The position numbers and the translations under genes are program-made. From Bacillus smithii (lineage in GTDB: Bacteria > Bacillota > Bacilli > Bacillales > DSM-4216), in NCBI RefSeq assembly GCF_001050115.1, contig NZ_CP012024.1, positions 1,096,001 through 1,160,000 on the forward strand: a DNA stretch of 64,000 nt, given 5' to 3'. Positions 17,517 to 26,598 of this stretch are shown one piece after another (the stretch's first letter is position 1; each line of letters opens with the position of its first letter). The notes under the pieces are model-generated. The model worked only from the letters and a program-made list of their open reading frames with translations, was not told the origin of the DNA and did no database searches.

Positions 17517-17660
17517 ATAAAAACTTAAAAGCGGATTCATTGTGTATAAGCTTTGAAGAATATGATCGAGATATTGGGGTTATTTGATTGCTTGAATGCA
17601 AATCCTTGCCTAAAGATTAGTGGTATTTCAGGAAGAAAAGAAAGAAGCAGTTTCACCCAT

Positions 17661-17693
17661 AAAACAGTCCTAAGCATCAACTTTGCTTAGGAC
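17661..17693 (-). terminator. Terminator of the nucleoside transporter gene
   Basis: 10-bp stem GTCCTAAGCA / TGCTTAGGAC. Read on the minus strand it is followed by GTTTTA, and it lies about 50 bases beyond the stop codon. Confidence 0.75.
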
Positions 17694-17744
17694 CGGAATT
17701 GATTTTCTTACCTCAATGAATAGAAAGCGACAGCATCTTCTTGC

Positions 17745-18944
17745 TTATCTTACAAACAACCCTACCACCATCGCAGTTAAAAAGGAGACCAAAATACCTG
17801 AAACGAGCAGACGCCAAATATTTTTGGCGATTAGTTTTGTTTTCTCCTCATTGAATAATGATTTCACGCTTCCCAAAATAATTCCTACAGTAGAAAAGTT
17901 ACAAAAAGAAACAAGAAACGTGGAGATGACAGCCTCTGTGTGTGGATTCAGTTTATTCAGTATAGGGTGTAGTTTCCCCATTGCTACAAATTCATTCGTC
18001 GCTAATTTTTCACCCATAAATTGAGAAACGGTAAATACTTGGGAATGTGTAACTCCCATTAAATAGGCAAAAGGCGAAAAAAGTACGGCAAAAATATTTT
18101 CCAGTGAAAGGTTTTTATGGATCAATCCTAAAACGCTATCGCTGGCAGTAATTAATGCTGTAAATCCGATCAGCATGGTGGCGATGATTAAAGCTAGTTT
18201 TCCTCCAGTCAGCATACTGTCTGCCAACATATCGAAGAAGTTTCTTCTCTCTCCGGATTTTGCAGGGTTGTAAACGACGTCTTCTTCTTTCGACACTTTA
18301 TATGGATTTAAGAATGATGTAATGATTAATGCTCCAACGTCATTTAATGGAATGGCAACTAATACATATTTAGGATCGATGAGCTGCATATATCCGCCGA
18401 GAACTCCAACGCTGACACAAGACATTCCTACCATACAGGCGGTCAGCAGCCGTTTATCATCCATTTTGTTCAGTTGTTGTCTCGTTACCGCCAACGCTTC
18501 ATTGTTTCCTAAAAACATGACTTGAGTAGCGAAAAAACTTTCAAAGCGGGGAGCACGCGTCAATTTAGAAAGCACAAAACCGATGCCGTTGATTAAAGCT
18601 GGAAGGATGCCGAAATAAGTTAAGATATCGAAGAAGGCAACAATAAAAATAATCGGCATTAATACGCTCATGAAAAAGGACGGTGTACCATTTAAAGATA
18701 CTAGGTCACCAAAGACGAAATTGATACCGGACATAGAGCAATGGATAAGCCATAAGAAAAACTTTGAAACGATTTGGATGAATTGTCCACCTATTTTAGT
18801 GGTTAACATAAACCAAGTAATAACCAATTGAATAACAAACATCAAAAGGATAGAGACAAAATCTATGCCTTTACGATTGATAGAGCATAAATAGGCAATA
18901 GCAAAAACAACGATAATTCCAATGATGTTAATGATAAAAGACAA
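17745..18944 (-). CDS. Concentrative nucleoside transporter (CNT/NupC family)
   Basis: 399-residue polytopic membrane protein. CNT signatures include the Nucleos_tra2 'gate' region FATQVMFLGNNEALAVTRQQL, GVLGGYMQLIDPKYV, and the C-terminal NPHTEAVISTFLVSFCNFSTVGIILGS. These proteins import nucleosides with protons or sodium. The TTG start at 18944 is backed by GGGAGGAA 7 bases upstream. It is monocistronic with its own terminator. Which nucleosides it prefers cannot be read from the sequence. Confidence 0.92.
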   Translation of the reverse strand: MSFIINIIGIIVVFAIAYLCSINRKGIDFVSILLMFVIQLVITWFMLTTKIGGQFIQIVSKFFLWLIHCSMSGINFVFGDLVSLNGTPSFFMSVLMPIIFIVAFFDILTYFGILPALINGIGFVLSKLTRAPRFESFFATQVMFLGNNEALAVTRQQLNKMDDKRLLTACMVGMSCVSVGVLGGYMQLIDPKYVLVAIPLNDVGALIITSFLNPYKVSKEEDVVYNPAKSGERRNFFDMLADSMLTGGKLALIIATMLIGFTALITASDSVLGLIHKNLSLENIFAVLFSPFAYLMGVTHSQVFTVSQFMGEKLATNEFVAMGKLHPILNKLNPHTEAVISTFLVSFCNFSTVGIILGSVKSLFNEEKTKLIAKNIWRLLVSGILVSFLTAMVVGLFVR

Positions 18945-19554
18945 TGAAATTCCTCCCTGAACCTACGCAGGTTTGATGAATAAAAGATTTTAAGCGTTCT
19001 TATGTTGTCCGGTCTTTTTTTCGTTTATACTTTTCGAGCGTATTAGTGAATCGATTTTAAAAAACATACAAAAATCGACGTCAAAATCCCTCGCAACGAC
19101 GAAATAAAATTCTAAAAATAATAAATAGTCGTTTCAAATTAAATTTTAAATGCAGGGTGGGGAATATGCAAGATCAAATAAGTGTAAAAAATGTGCATTT
19201 TCAAGGGGATTATTGACAGTTCAAAAAGAAGTTTTTAATTTTTAAAATTTTAAAATTATAGTGAACATAGAAAAAACTAAAGTAGAATCTATATAATGTC
19301 AAAAAATGCCGGTTTCATTTATTCAATCAACATATTATTTCTTCATACATGGAACCATTTCGGCGTCCAGAAAAACGATGCGGAAATGCAACTAAAATTC
19401 GAATAATAACGATCGTTTTGATTAAATCGAGTTTGAATACCCCTTGCCCTCTCAAATGAGTTTTTGCATGGTTTTGTCTTCTCAGAATCATGGTTTATGA
19501 TAGAACGAAACTGGAAATAAACTTCTGCAGCTCGCCAAAAGACAGGGCATATAT
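18945..19554. other. Intergenic region between the nucleoside transporter and ldh
   Basis: AT-rich, with no gene that I can support on either strand. It should contain the promoter of the transporter gene (minus strand) near 18950-19150. I did not find a convincing riboswitch or palindromic operator. Confidence 0.4.
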
Positions 19555-19595
19555 AAAGGGAGCGGAATAAGCATTTAACTTAAAACGCTCCCTTT
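19555..19595 (-). terminator. ldh terminator
   Basis: 10-bp stem AAAGGGAGCG / CGCTCCCTTT, 11 bases past the ldh stop codon on the minus strand. The following T-rich tract (TTTATATAT) is imperfect. Confidence 0.65.
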
Positions 19596-19605
19596 GTATG
19601 GTCGT

Positions 19606-20571
<966 letters not shown>

Positions 20572-20720
20572 TCATTTCTGGTTGATGTGAAATGTGTGAG
20601 AATCTAACCAAACCCATATGTAAAAAATGGTTTACATAGGGTAAGTCTACAAATTTATGTACTGTTAGAACATAATTTCCTGTTAGCAGTAAATGTTATG
20701 CCAACATTCATTTAAAAGAT

Positions 20721-20801
20721 GCTGCAGCCAAAGACACACGTGAAAGGGTACGGTTCTTCATAAAACGTTGATAATTTAGAAAGAAAAGGAATGGCTGCAG
20801 C
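20721..20801 (-). other. Long-range inverted repeat in the ldh leader
   Basis: GCTGCAGCCA at 20721-20730 and TGGCTGCAGC at 20792-20801 form a perfect 10-bp stem across a 61-base loop in the roughly 250-base leader expected upstream of ldh. A smaller hairpin (TATGTAAA / TTTACATA, 20617-20638) lies nearer the gene. A role in mRNA stability or post-transcriptional control is possible. Confidence 0.45.
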
Positions 20802-20814
20802 GATTTACAAGTTC

Positions 20815-20820
20815 ATTATA
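20815..20820 (-). promoter_or_regulatory. ldh promoter -10 element
   Basis: TATAAT on the minus strand; the -35 region is weak and overlapped by the nearer Rex-type box, fitting a promoter that is blocked by a repressor. The transcript would start near 20808. Confidence 0.55.
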
Positions 20821-20830
20821 CAACACTAAA

Positions 20831-20846
20831 TGTGAATTTATTCACA
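20831..20846. promoter_or_regulatory. Rex box 1 (ldh)
   Basis: TGTGAATTTATTCACA is a near-perfect palindrome matching the Rex consensus TTGTGAA-N4-TTCACAA. It lies just upstream of the ldh -10 element. Confidence 0.8.
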
Positions 20847-20862
20847 ATATAAATGAATAATT

Positions 20863-20878
20863 TGTGAACTTTTTCACA
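20863..20878. promoter_or_regulatory. Rex box 2 (ldh)
   Basis: TGTGAACTTTTTCACA, a second Rex-type palindrome, 32 bp (about three helical turns) from the first. This spacing would place both dimers on the same DNA face. Confidence 0.78.
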
Positions 20879-20990
20879 CACTGATTTTTTTTATTTTTGG
20901 ATGAAACCATTTTTTATAGAAACAGGATGAATCGGCGTTTTCTTGCAAAAAAAAGGGCGAATGGGAAATAGGTTTTAAAGTCCATACAAA

Positions 20991-21049
20991 AACCCCTTAT
21001 AGTCATTTAGGTATCATTCGTTTCTTTCATTTCCATTGCCTATAAGGGG
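20991..21049 (-). terminator. Terminator of the YndM-like gene
   Basis: CCCCTTATAG (20993-21002) pairs with CTATAAGGGG (21040-21049). On the minus strand the stem is followed by TTTTT. The loop is long (37 bases). Confidence 0.65.
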
Positions 21050-21068
21050 ATCTAATCAAATGACCAAT

Positions 21069-21515
21069 TTATTCTTTTTTATCGTTAAAATCATGATCTT
21101 CCGAAAACTCGGCGTTATATGCTAGTTTTTGATTGACTCCCATTTTTGTCCGCCTGTTCGTTTGAACGTCCGGAAAACGATTCAGAATAAATTGATGAAT
21201 AAACGCTTCTGCTATTGTGATGATAACGGCTGAAATAATGCTTCCCCAAGCAATCTGCATATAGTTATTAAGAAGAATACTGCCAAAAATCCAAACGCTC
21301 GTATAGGCAAGAAGAAAATCAACTATTGATGCAGACGTATTTCCAAAATAGGGAAGAATCAACCGATCTCCTATTAAAAAAGACATAATCGTCGTCAGTA
21401 AGCTGAAAGAAAAAATATCCAAATAGGTAGCATCAAAAAATAGATCGAGACCTACTGCAAATGCGATTAGGCAAGCAATAAATTTTATAAGTAAAATGCC
21501 AGCGTATTTCATCAT
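21069..21515 (-). CDS. yndM: YndM-like membrane protein (DUF2512)
   Basis: 148 residues with four hydrophobic segments in the first 110 residues and a charged C-terminal tail ending in DFNDKKE. The stretch LLTTIMSFLIGDRLILPYFGN is characteristic of DUF2512/YndM proteins of Bacillus, whose function is unknown. The start at 21515 is followed upstream by the AGGAGGA of the 176-bp repeat boundary. Expression is from the minus strand, with its own terminator. Confidence 0.8.
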   Translation of the reverse strand: MMKYAGILLIKFIACLIAFAVGLDLFFDATYLDIFSFSLLTTIMSFLIGDRLILPYFGNTSASIVDFLLAYTSVWIFGSILLNNYMQIAWGSIISAVIITIAEAFIHQFILNRFPDVQTNRRTKMGVNQKLAYNAEFSEDHDFNDKKE

Positions 21516-21521
21516 TCAATC

Positions 21522-21697
21522 CTCCTTTGTCCATATTTTGAATCAAAAATCAGAATTTTATACTTGTGTCAAATAATTTTGTGAAAAACCATTAGGACAT
21601 TTCACGTGATCGAATTCAGAAAAGGATTCGTTTATTGAAATCTTCTCTATAATCGTGATGAAAAAGGGGAAAAGAAAAAAAGAAAAAAAGAAAGCCT
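21522..21697. repeat. 176-bp direct repeat, left copy
   Basis: By eye, identical to 23473-23648. It begins CTCCTTTGTCCATATTTTG and ends GAAAGCCT. The two copies exactly flank the 1,775-bp IS110-containing segment. The sequence includes part of the YndM gene upstream region. Confidence 0.9.
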
Positions 21698-21839
21698 CCC
21701 TCTATAAACTTTAATTTTCTTCAAAATTCTCGCGTTTTCTTTAAATTTCGCTAACACATAATAGCTTCTTCACCTCAAATGAGTGTAAATTTCTTGTATT
21801 TATTCAATATATTTACATGGTAAGGTGCATCCTATAATA

Positions 21840-22000
21840 CAGATTTACAATATCTGTAATATCATGTATGACCGTGCAAGAAGTCTCCACACTTCTCATG
21901 GTCGCTCACCCTCCCATGTATCACTGGATTTTAAGATCCACACATTCCTTCGTCCTGCGTACCCATGAGGTGGAGGTTGGATATGCTCCTTTACAGGGTC
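21840..22000 (-). ncRNA. Candidate IS110 bridge-RNA region downstream of the transposase
   Basis: The long non-coding part 3' of the transposase folds into hairpins with internal loops, for example 21870-21903 (GACC...GGTC outside, AGAAGT-CTCCAC-ACTTCT inside) and TGGAT...ATCCA close by. Read on the minus strand it contains AAAGGAGCAT (21983-21992), complementary to ATGCTCCTTT at the right element/target junction (23470-23479). IS1111-type members of the family are known to encode a guide ('bridge') RNA on this side. This identification is inferred. Confidence 0.4.
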
Positions 22001-22077
22001 TAATGCCCGAATGGTGAAAATATACTCCAACTCTGCACTATTGGTGTTTGTCAGAATAACAAGTCGTTTGAAAGCTT

Positions 22078-23361
22078 TTATGCAGCCTGTAATGCTTTTA
22101 TTTGAGGTAATCCCTTTAATAGCTTTAATCCATCAAACTCACACTGTTTCTTACCAATGGCAAATAACACACGTAATAATTTACAACACAAGGCAATCAG
22201 AGACTGTTGTTTTTTTAACGGCCTGTCTGGCCGATTGGTATAGTAATGATGCAAGGCTTTAAATACAGGATTATGGGCAACCAATGGTCGAATGGCCAGG
22301 TATAATGCTTTTCGTAAACGTCTTCGACCCCTTTTGGTTATGCGTGTTTGCCCTTTATACTTTCCTGAACTGTGTTCTCTTAAAGAAAGCCCTGCCAGAT
22401 TGACTAATTGTTGCGGATGATTGTACTTGGTTAAATCTCCTACTTCCGCAAAGAACAAAGCAATGGTAGTGTAACTAAGTCCCGGGATATTGGTCATTTG
22501 TTTCGCACCTGGTATGCTTTCAACAACACCTTCTAGTTCTTCATCTAGTTGTGCTAACTGTTTCTTGTAAAGCTCATATTGATCCAATAGGCAATCCAAT
22601 TCTCTTTTTGCGAACTGGATTCCTGTCTCAATCCCAACGCTCTTTTTCGCTACTTCTACGAGTCGGGTTGCTCGTTTCAGCCCAACCCCACGCTGTACAT
22701 ACGGTTTCCATTTTTGCAGCACTTCTTCTGGTGACAACTTTTGAATATGAGAGGGAAATGGAAACATGCGCAAGGTATAAAAGGCTGCTTTACCTTTCCA
22801 ATCTCCAAACACATCGAAAAACTCTGGGAAAAAGCGCTGAATGACGTTTTCAATCCGCCCTTCAATGATCATAAGCTGTTTGATGAGCTGATCTCGTAAT
22901 TTGACGCCTTCCCTTAGTTCAGCGTATACGCCCTCTAATAGGTTCGGTACGGAGTATCGCCCATCTTTCATTAACTGTGCAATGACACGAGCATCTTTTG
23001 TATCGTTTTTTGTAGGCGAATTGTCATCAAGCTCTTTACTTTTTTTGACGTGCATGGGATTCACTAGCACTACATCATATCCTTTTGCCTTAAGAAAGTA
23101 AGCAAGATTTAGCCAATAATGACCTGTTGGCTCCATTCCAAAAATCACGTGGTCCTTATGATTTTCTTTTTGAATATGATTAACCCAATCTAATAAGGTT
23201 TGAAAGCCGTGTATACGATTTTCAAAGATCAATCTCTTGCCAAATTCTAAGCCTCGGTCATCTTGAAAACGGGCAACGTGCTTTTCTTTAGCTACATCAA
23301 TACCTACAATGAGAGTTGATGGTGTAATTTGAGAGATTTTTTGATTTTGTGTATAATTCAT
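22078..23361 (-). CDS. IS110-family transposase (DEDD type)
   Basis: 427 residues, apparently intact. The N-terminal RuvC-like domain shows GIDVAKEKHVARF (first Asp), IFGMEPTGHYWLNLA (Glu), and KNDTKDARVIAQLM (two Asp), the DEDD set. The C-terminal transposase-20 domain has MTNIPGLSYTTIALFFAEVGD and LVNLAGLSLREHSSGKYKG, with the catalytic Ser region, then RITKRGRRRLRKALY. These are site-specific recombinases without terminal inverted repeats. ATG 23361 follows AAGGAGG. Confidence 0.95.
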   Translation of the reverse strand: MNYTQNQKISQITPSTLIVGIDVAKEKHVARFQDDRGLEFGKRLIFENRIHGFQTLLDWVNHIQKENHKDHVIFGMEPTGHYWLNLAYFLKAKGYDVVLVNPMHVKKSKELDDNSPTKNDTKDARVIAQLMKDGRYSVPNLLEGVYAELREGVKLRDQLIKQLMIIEGRIENVIQRFFPEFFDVFGDWKGKAAFYTLRMFPFPSHIQKLSPEEVLQKWKPYVQRGVGLKRATRLVEVAKKSVGIETGIQFAKRELDCLLDQYELYKKQLAQLDEELEGVVESIPGAKQMTNIPGLSYTTIALFFAEVGDLTKYNHPQQLVNLAGLSLREHSSGKYKGQTRITKRGRRRLRKALYLAIRPLVAHNPVFKALHHYYTNRPDRPLKKQQSLIALCCKLLRVLFAIGKKQCEFDGLKLLKGLPQIKALQAA

Positions 23362-23472
23362 TTTGAGTCCTCCTTGGTTTATTGAAATTCGGGGTCAACG
23401 CGCATTGACACCCTGTACTATACCAAGGGGACTTTTTTTTATCAAACCTCAAATTTCCTCATTACAGGAATG
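23362..23472 (-). other. Structured 5' region of the IS110 element
   Basis: On the minus strand CCTTGG and CCAAGG enclose a GGGTGTCAA / TTGACCCC hairpin just before the ribosome-binding site AAGGAGG. The fold could limit transposase translation, or form part of the element's guide RNA. Confidence 0.45.
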
Positions 23473-23648
23473 CTCCTTTGTCCATATTTTGAATCAAAAA
23501 TCAGAATTTTATACTTGTGTCAAATAATTTTGTGAAAAACCATTAGGACATTTCACGTGATCGAATTCAGAAAAGGATTCGTTTATTGAAATCTTCTCTA
23601 TAATCGTGATGAAAAAGGGGAAAAGAAAAAAAGAAAAAAAGAAAGCCT
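23473..23648. repeat. 176-bp direct repeat, right copy
   Basis: Second copy of 21522-21697, same orientation and length, ending at GAAAGCCT just before the SRAP gene stop region. The first bases (CTCCTTT) adjoin the IS110 right end. Confidence 0.9.
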
Positions 23649-23657
23649 TAAAACTTC

Positions 23658-24332
23658 CTAGTCAATGGGCTGAATTAGATCGGGCGAGTTATTTTTCGGT
23701 GAATTGACCAATTGAGAAACTTCGTACGCTTCCATGCATTGCTCATCATAAGGCTTTAATAAATTCTTTAATTTTTGAGGGTCGCTAATAGTTGGGTCCA
23801 ACCATAACGGTTCATCCTGCGGTTTTAATATCACTGGCATTCTGTCATGAATAGACGCCATGAGAGGATTAGGTTTGGTTGTAATGATGGTGCAAGAAAA
23901 TATCGAGTCGCCATTCGGCGATTTCCATTGTTCCCATAATCCAGCCATCGAAAATAACTCGTGGGATTTTAATAAAATTCTCATCGGAATCTTTTGATTG
24001 TTCACTCGTTTCCATTCGTAAAAGGAGTCGGCTACAATAAGGCAGCGTTTTTTTTGAAATGCATGCCGATAACTAGGTTTTTCAGTAAGAGTCTCAGCTC
24101 TGGCATTCACTAATTTATGGCCAATGGACACATCTTTTGCCCAAGGCGGAATTAATCCCCATCTTAAAAAGCCCATTCGGTTGGTTTGACCATCATTGAT
24201 GACGGCTAGAACCGATTGGGAAGGGGCTATATTGTAGCTTGAGGAATAATCTTCATCCTTAAATGAATATTCAGCGCTAAAACGTTCAGCAATTTCTGCA
24301 ATGGAAGCCGTTAGTGTAAATCGTCCACACAT
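23658..24332 (-). CDS. SRAP/HMCES-family abasic-site DNA-protein crosslink protein
   Basis: 224 residues. The family catalytic Cys follows the initiator Met (MCGRFTL), so I choose the ATG at 24332, with GAGGTGA upstream, rather than the GTG at 24341 that would bury the Cys. Other SRAP landmarks are NIAPSQ (Asn), GFLRWGLIPPWAKD, NARAETLTEKPSYR, CLIVADSFYEWKR (Glu) and SIHDRMPVIL (His). Family members cap abasic sites in single-stranded DNA by thiazolidine crosslinks; B. subtilis has several. It has no clear operon partners here. Confidence 0.92.
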   Translation of the reverse strand: MCGRFTLTASIAEIAERFSAEYSFKDEDYSSSYNIAPSQSVLAVINDGQTNRMGFLRWGLIPPWAKDVSIGHKLVNARAETLTEKPSYRHAFQKKRCLIVADSFYEWKRVNNQKIPMRILLKSHELFSMAGLWEQWKSPNGDSIFSCTIITTKPNPLMASIHDRMPVILKPQDEPLWLDPTISDPQKLKNLLKPYDEQCMEAYEVSQLVNSPKNNSPDLIQPID

Positions 24333-24506
24333 ACCATTCACCTCTTAAAAGTATTATATATTGTAGCAGTTACATGTAGTAGAGATAGGATGAAAATGGT
24401 TTTGAGCATCCAATAGACGTTCATTCTTATTGAATGTTCAGCAATTACAAGAAAATACGATGTAAGATGCGGCAAAAGCCTCATGCTTCATAATAAATCA
24501 ATCTAC

Positions 24507-24535
24507 TTGACTAAACACCCCATAGGGTATACTAT
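24507..24535 (+). promoter_or_regulatory. Promoter with embedded CstR/CsoR-type operator
   Basis: TTGACT (24507-24512) and TACTAT (24530-24535) with 17-bp spacing. The spacer contains ACCCCATAGGGT (24517-24528), which has the ACCC...GGGT dyad of CsoR-family operators. The regulator is encoded by the second gene downstream. Confidence 0.7.
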
Positions 24536-24575
24536 CCATTGTGAGTATAGAATATACGAGATATGGGAGATGCTT

Positions 24576-24959
24576 ATGGTTGGATTGCTGATATTATTCA
24601 TCATTTTTATTTGCTTAAAAGAACTTTATAAACGTTACTATCCGGTTAAAGGCATTCCGTGTATAGATCAAAGGAAACAGCGCCAAGATGGCCAAATTAC
24701 GTTCTTGGATATCAGGGACTATAATGAAGTCATGAAAACGGACGGTCATACATCTTTGAATATTCCATATGCATACTTAAAACGTTTTTATAAAGATATT
24801 CCCAAAAACAACATTCATTTGATTGCGCAAGATCCACTGGAATTGAATCTAGGTCTGCGGTTTTTAGCTAGAAAAGGGTTTAAAGTTAAAAGTTATTCAT
24901 TATCGAACTGTTCGTGTGATCAAAAAAGGATAAAGGGGATAGCCGGTAATGGAGTATAG
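24576..24959 (+). CDS. Membrane-anchored rhodanese-like protein lacking the usual catalytic Cys
   Basis: About 127 residues: one N-terminal TM helix (VGLLILFIIFICL), then a rhodanese-like fold (ITFLDIRDYNEVMKT, LNIPYAYLKRF, HLIAQDPLELNLGLRFLARKGF). At the position of the active-site loop, where rhodaneses have Cys, the sequence reads AQDPLE, so sulfur transfer by the usual mechanism is doubtful. A CSC motif occurs near the C-terminus (NCSCDQKR). ATG 24576 is spaced 6 bases from GGGAG. It overlaps the CstR gene by 11 bases and is driven by the promoter with the ACCC-GGGT dyad. Confidence 0.75.
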   Translation: MVGLLILFIIFICLKELYKRYYPVKGIPCIDQRKQRQDGQITFLDIRDYNEVMKTDGHTSLNIPYAYLKRFYKDIPKNNIHLIAQDPLELNLGLRFLARKGFKVKSYSLSNCSCDQKRIKGIAGNGV

Positions 24960-25215
24960 TAAAGATATTAAAAACCGCTTAAAGCGAATCGAAGGACAAG
25001 TTCGCGGAGTACTTCGTATGCTGGACCAAGAGGAAGATTGTAAAGAAGTAATTACCCAATTAAGTGCAGCAAGAAGTGCTTTGGATCGGGCGATTGCACT
25101 AATAGTGGCGACAAACTTAGAAAAATGCATTCGTGAACAAATGGAAGAGGGAGAAGATCAAGCGCGTTCTGAGGTCATTAAAGAAGCGGTGCAGCTTCTC
25201 GTAAAAAGCAGATAA
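24949..25215 (+). CDS. cstR: CsoR-family repressor, CstR (persulfide-sensing) type
   Basis: 88-residue all-helical DUF156 repressor. KNRLKRIEGQVRGVLRML is the family DNA-binding helix. Cysteines fall at residues 31 (EEDCKEV) and 60 (NLEKCIRE), the pair used by CstR for persulfide crosslinking. The His expected in copper-sensing CsoR is replaced by Asn (VATNLEKC), arguing against copper binding. It overlaps the rhodanese-like gene and lies downstream of an ACCC-GGGT operator, so autoregulated sulfide/persulfide sensing is inferred. Confidence 0.85.
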   Translation: MEYSKDIKNRLKRIEGQVRGVLRMLDQEEDCKEVITQLSAARSALDRAIALIVATNLEKCIREQMEEGEDQARSEVIKEAVQLLVKSR

Positions 25216-25480
25216 ATCGATTAACTGGCTGGCATTTGGCATTTAAAGCAAAGTGTCCATGAATTTGGATGGCTATTCGAAAGTGTAATAAGAGGTGGCT
25301 CTCTGCATTTCAAAAAAGGGAATATCAGCAAGGCAGTTTGAAGGTCATAGAATATGGATTGGACCTTTAATAACGATTTTAAGGTTCATCAAACCGAAGC
25401 ATATCTTTTGTTTTATCGGGAAAGAATCATTATAGTAAATTCGAAAACGTCATGAGACTCAATTAAAGGAGGTACATCAA

Positions 25481-26152
25481 ATGGCGAACAATAAACGTAT
25501 TCTCATGGTTGTGACGAACCATACAACGATTACGGATGATCACAAGACGGGACTTTGGCTGGAAGAGTTTGCGGTGCCTTATTTGACCTTTAAGGAAAAA
25601 GGATATGATGTCAAAGTAACGAGCATTAACGGCGGAGAAGTTCCTCTTGATCCAAATAGCATAAAAGAAAAAAATCCGGATTGGGTTGAAGCGGAAAAAG
25701 AATTAAAAAACACAGCGAAATTAAGCAAAGAAGATGCCGCTGGATTTGATGCAGTGTTCCTCCCTGGAGGGCATGGCACCATGTTTGATTTTCCGGATAA
25801 TGAAACGTTGCAATATGTATTGCAGCAATTCGCCGAAGATGGAAGAGTCATTGGCGCTGTTTGCCATGGTCCGGCGGGGCTTGTCAACGTCACCTATAAA
25901 GACGGTACTCCATTAGTGAAAGGGAAAAAAGTAGCCGCTTTTACGAATGAGGAAGAAAGGGAAACGCAGCTGGACAGACATATGCCATTTTTACTGGAAT
26001 CCAAGCTGCGTGAAAAAGGGGCGAACTTTGTTTCGGGTGAAAAGTGGTCCGATTTCTCTGTCCGCGACGGAAATTTGGTAACAGGACAAAATCCACAATC
26101 CAGCAAAAGCACGGCTGAAAAAGTGATTGAAGCGATTGAAAATCAGGAATAA
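25481..26152 (+). CDS. DJ-1/PfpI-family protein (Hsp31-like, type 1 glutamine amidotransferase fold)
   Basis: 223-residue cytosolic protein. The nucleophile elbow Cys is in GAVCHGPAGLVNV, with FLPGGHGTMFDFPDN upstream and the Glu of WLEEFAVPYL near the N-terminus. This resembles the Hsp31/glyoxalase III branch, which removes methylglyoxal or acts as a chaperone. The ATG at 25481 follows AAAGGAGGT. It has its own terminator. The preceding 265 bases hold no recognisable gene. Which activity dominates is not shown by the sequence. Confidence 0.88.
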   Translation: MANNKRILMVVTNHTTITDDHKTGLWLEEFAVPYLTFKEKGYDVKVTSINGGEVPLDPNSIKEKNPDWVEAEKELKNTAKLSKEDAAGFDAVFLPGGHGTMFDFPDNETLQYVLQQFAEDGRVIGAVCHGPAGLVNVTYKDGTPLVKGKKVAAFTNEEERETQLDRHMPFLLESKLREKGANFVSGEKWSDFSVRDGNLVTGQNPQSSKSTAEKVIEAIENQE

Positions 26153-26196
26153 CAGACCTGGAACTGTTCTAAATAGAAGTTGAATTTACGATTTTT

Positions 26197-26228
26197 CACA
26201 CCGTTCGTCTTGTTGAACGGTGTGTTTT
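26197..26228 (+). terminator. Terminator of the DJ-1/PfpI gene
   Basis: 10-bp perfect stem CACACCGTTC / GAACGGTGTG with TTTT following. Confidence 0.85.
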
Positions 26229-26369
26229 CCTTGTGAATGGAAAAATAAGACAAATGAATGGATGGATCCTGATAGTAGTCGAATCTATAAAAATGTGCTA
26301 TAGTAAACAATCAGAATGATGAATGATCATTTGAACAACTCCATAAGAAATCCGTGCATAACGCGCGGG

Positions 26370-26402
26370 AGAGGTTCGCGAACTCCCTCTATAAAAAACT
26401 AA
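26370..26402 (+). promoter_or_regulatory. preQ1-I riboswitch
   Basis: AGAGGTTC at 26370-26377, CCTCT at 26386-26390 and the A-rich tail ATAAAAAACTAA at 26391-26402 reproduce the class I preQ1 aptamer almost base for base. P1 is AGAGG/CCTCT and the tail supplies the pseudoknot. It precedes queC by about 270 bases. Ligand binding should turn off the queuosine-precursor operon. Confidence 0.92.
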
Positions 26403-26456
26403 GGAGAGACATCCGGCCAGGAAACAATGTCCGGGCTGCCGTTCTGCATGTCTGTC

Positions 26457-26504
26457 AAAGCACGTTTCCCTTTAGTTCGTACGAAATGGAAAGGTGCTTT
26501 TTAT
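26457..26504 (+). terminator. First terminator-like hairpin in the queC leader
   Basis: AAAGCAC-G-TTTCC pairs with GGAAA-G-GTGCTTT, followed by TTATT and later an eight-T run. It is enclosed by a longer-range pairing, CTGCCGTTC (26436-26444) with GAACGGCAG (26523-26531). Confidence 0.6.
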
Positions 26505-26564
26505 TGATTTGCTTTTTTTTAGGAACGGCAGGTCAGCAGTTTGTTTCTCTGCTGATAATAGTGG

Positions 26565-26598
26565 GAGATTGCGTCTTTCCATTGCGCAATCTCTTTTT
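26565..26598 (+). terminator. Second terminator in the queC leader
   Basis: GAGATTGCG / CGCAATCTC stem followed by five T residues, 71 bases before queC. Confidence 0.7.

Larger units (their letters stand above)
21698..23472 (-). mobile_element. IS110-family insertion sequence between 176-bp direct repeats
   Basis: The segment holds one IS110-type transposase (minus strand), a 111-bp upstream and a 380-bp downstream non-coding part. CTCC stands at both edges (21696-21699 and 23473-23476), consistent with a short core shared by element and target. IS110 elements normally make no long target duplication, so the flanking 176-bp repeats are unusual. An alternative left edge is near 21986, where ATGCTCCTTT recurs. 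Confidence 0.7.

Noticed and set aside
17683-18024. 113-residue plus-strand ORF over the nucleoside transporter
   Set aside because: It is the mirror frame of a well-supported CNT gene.
21522-23648. Repeated segment as CRISPR or prophage attachment site
   Set aside because: There are only two long copies, flanking an IS110 element; no integrase or spacer pattern is present.
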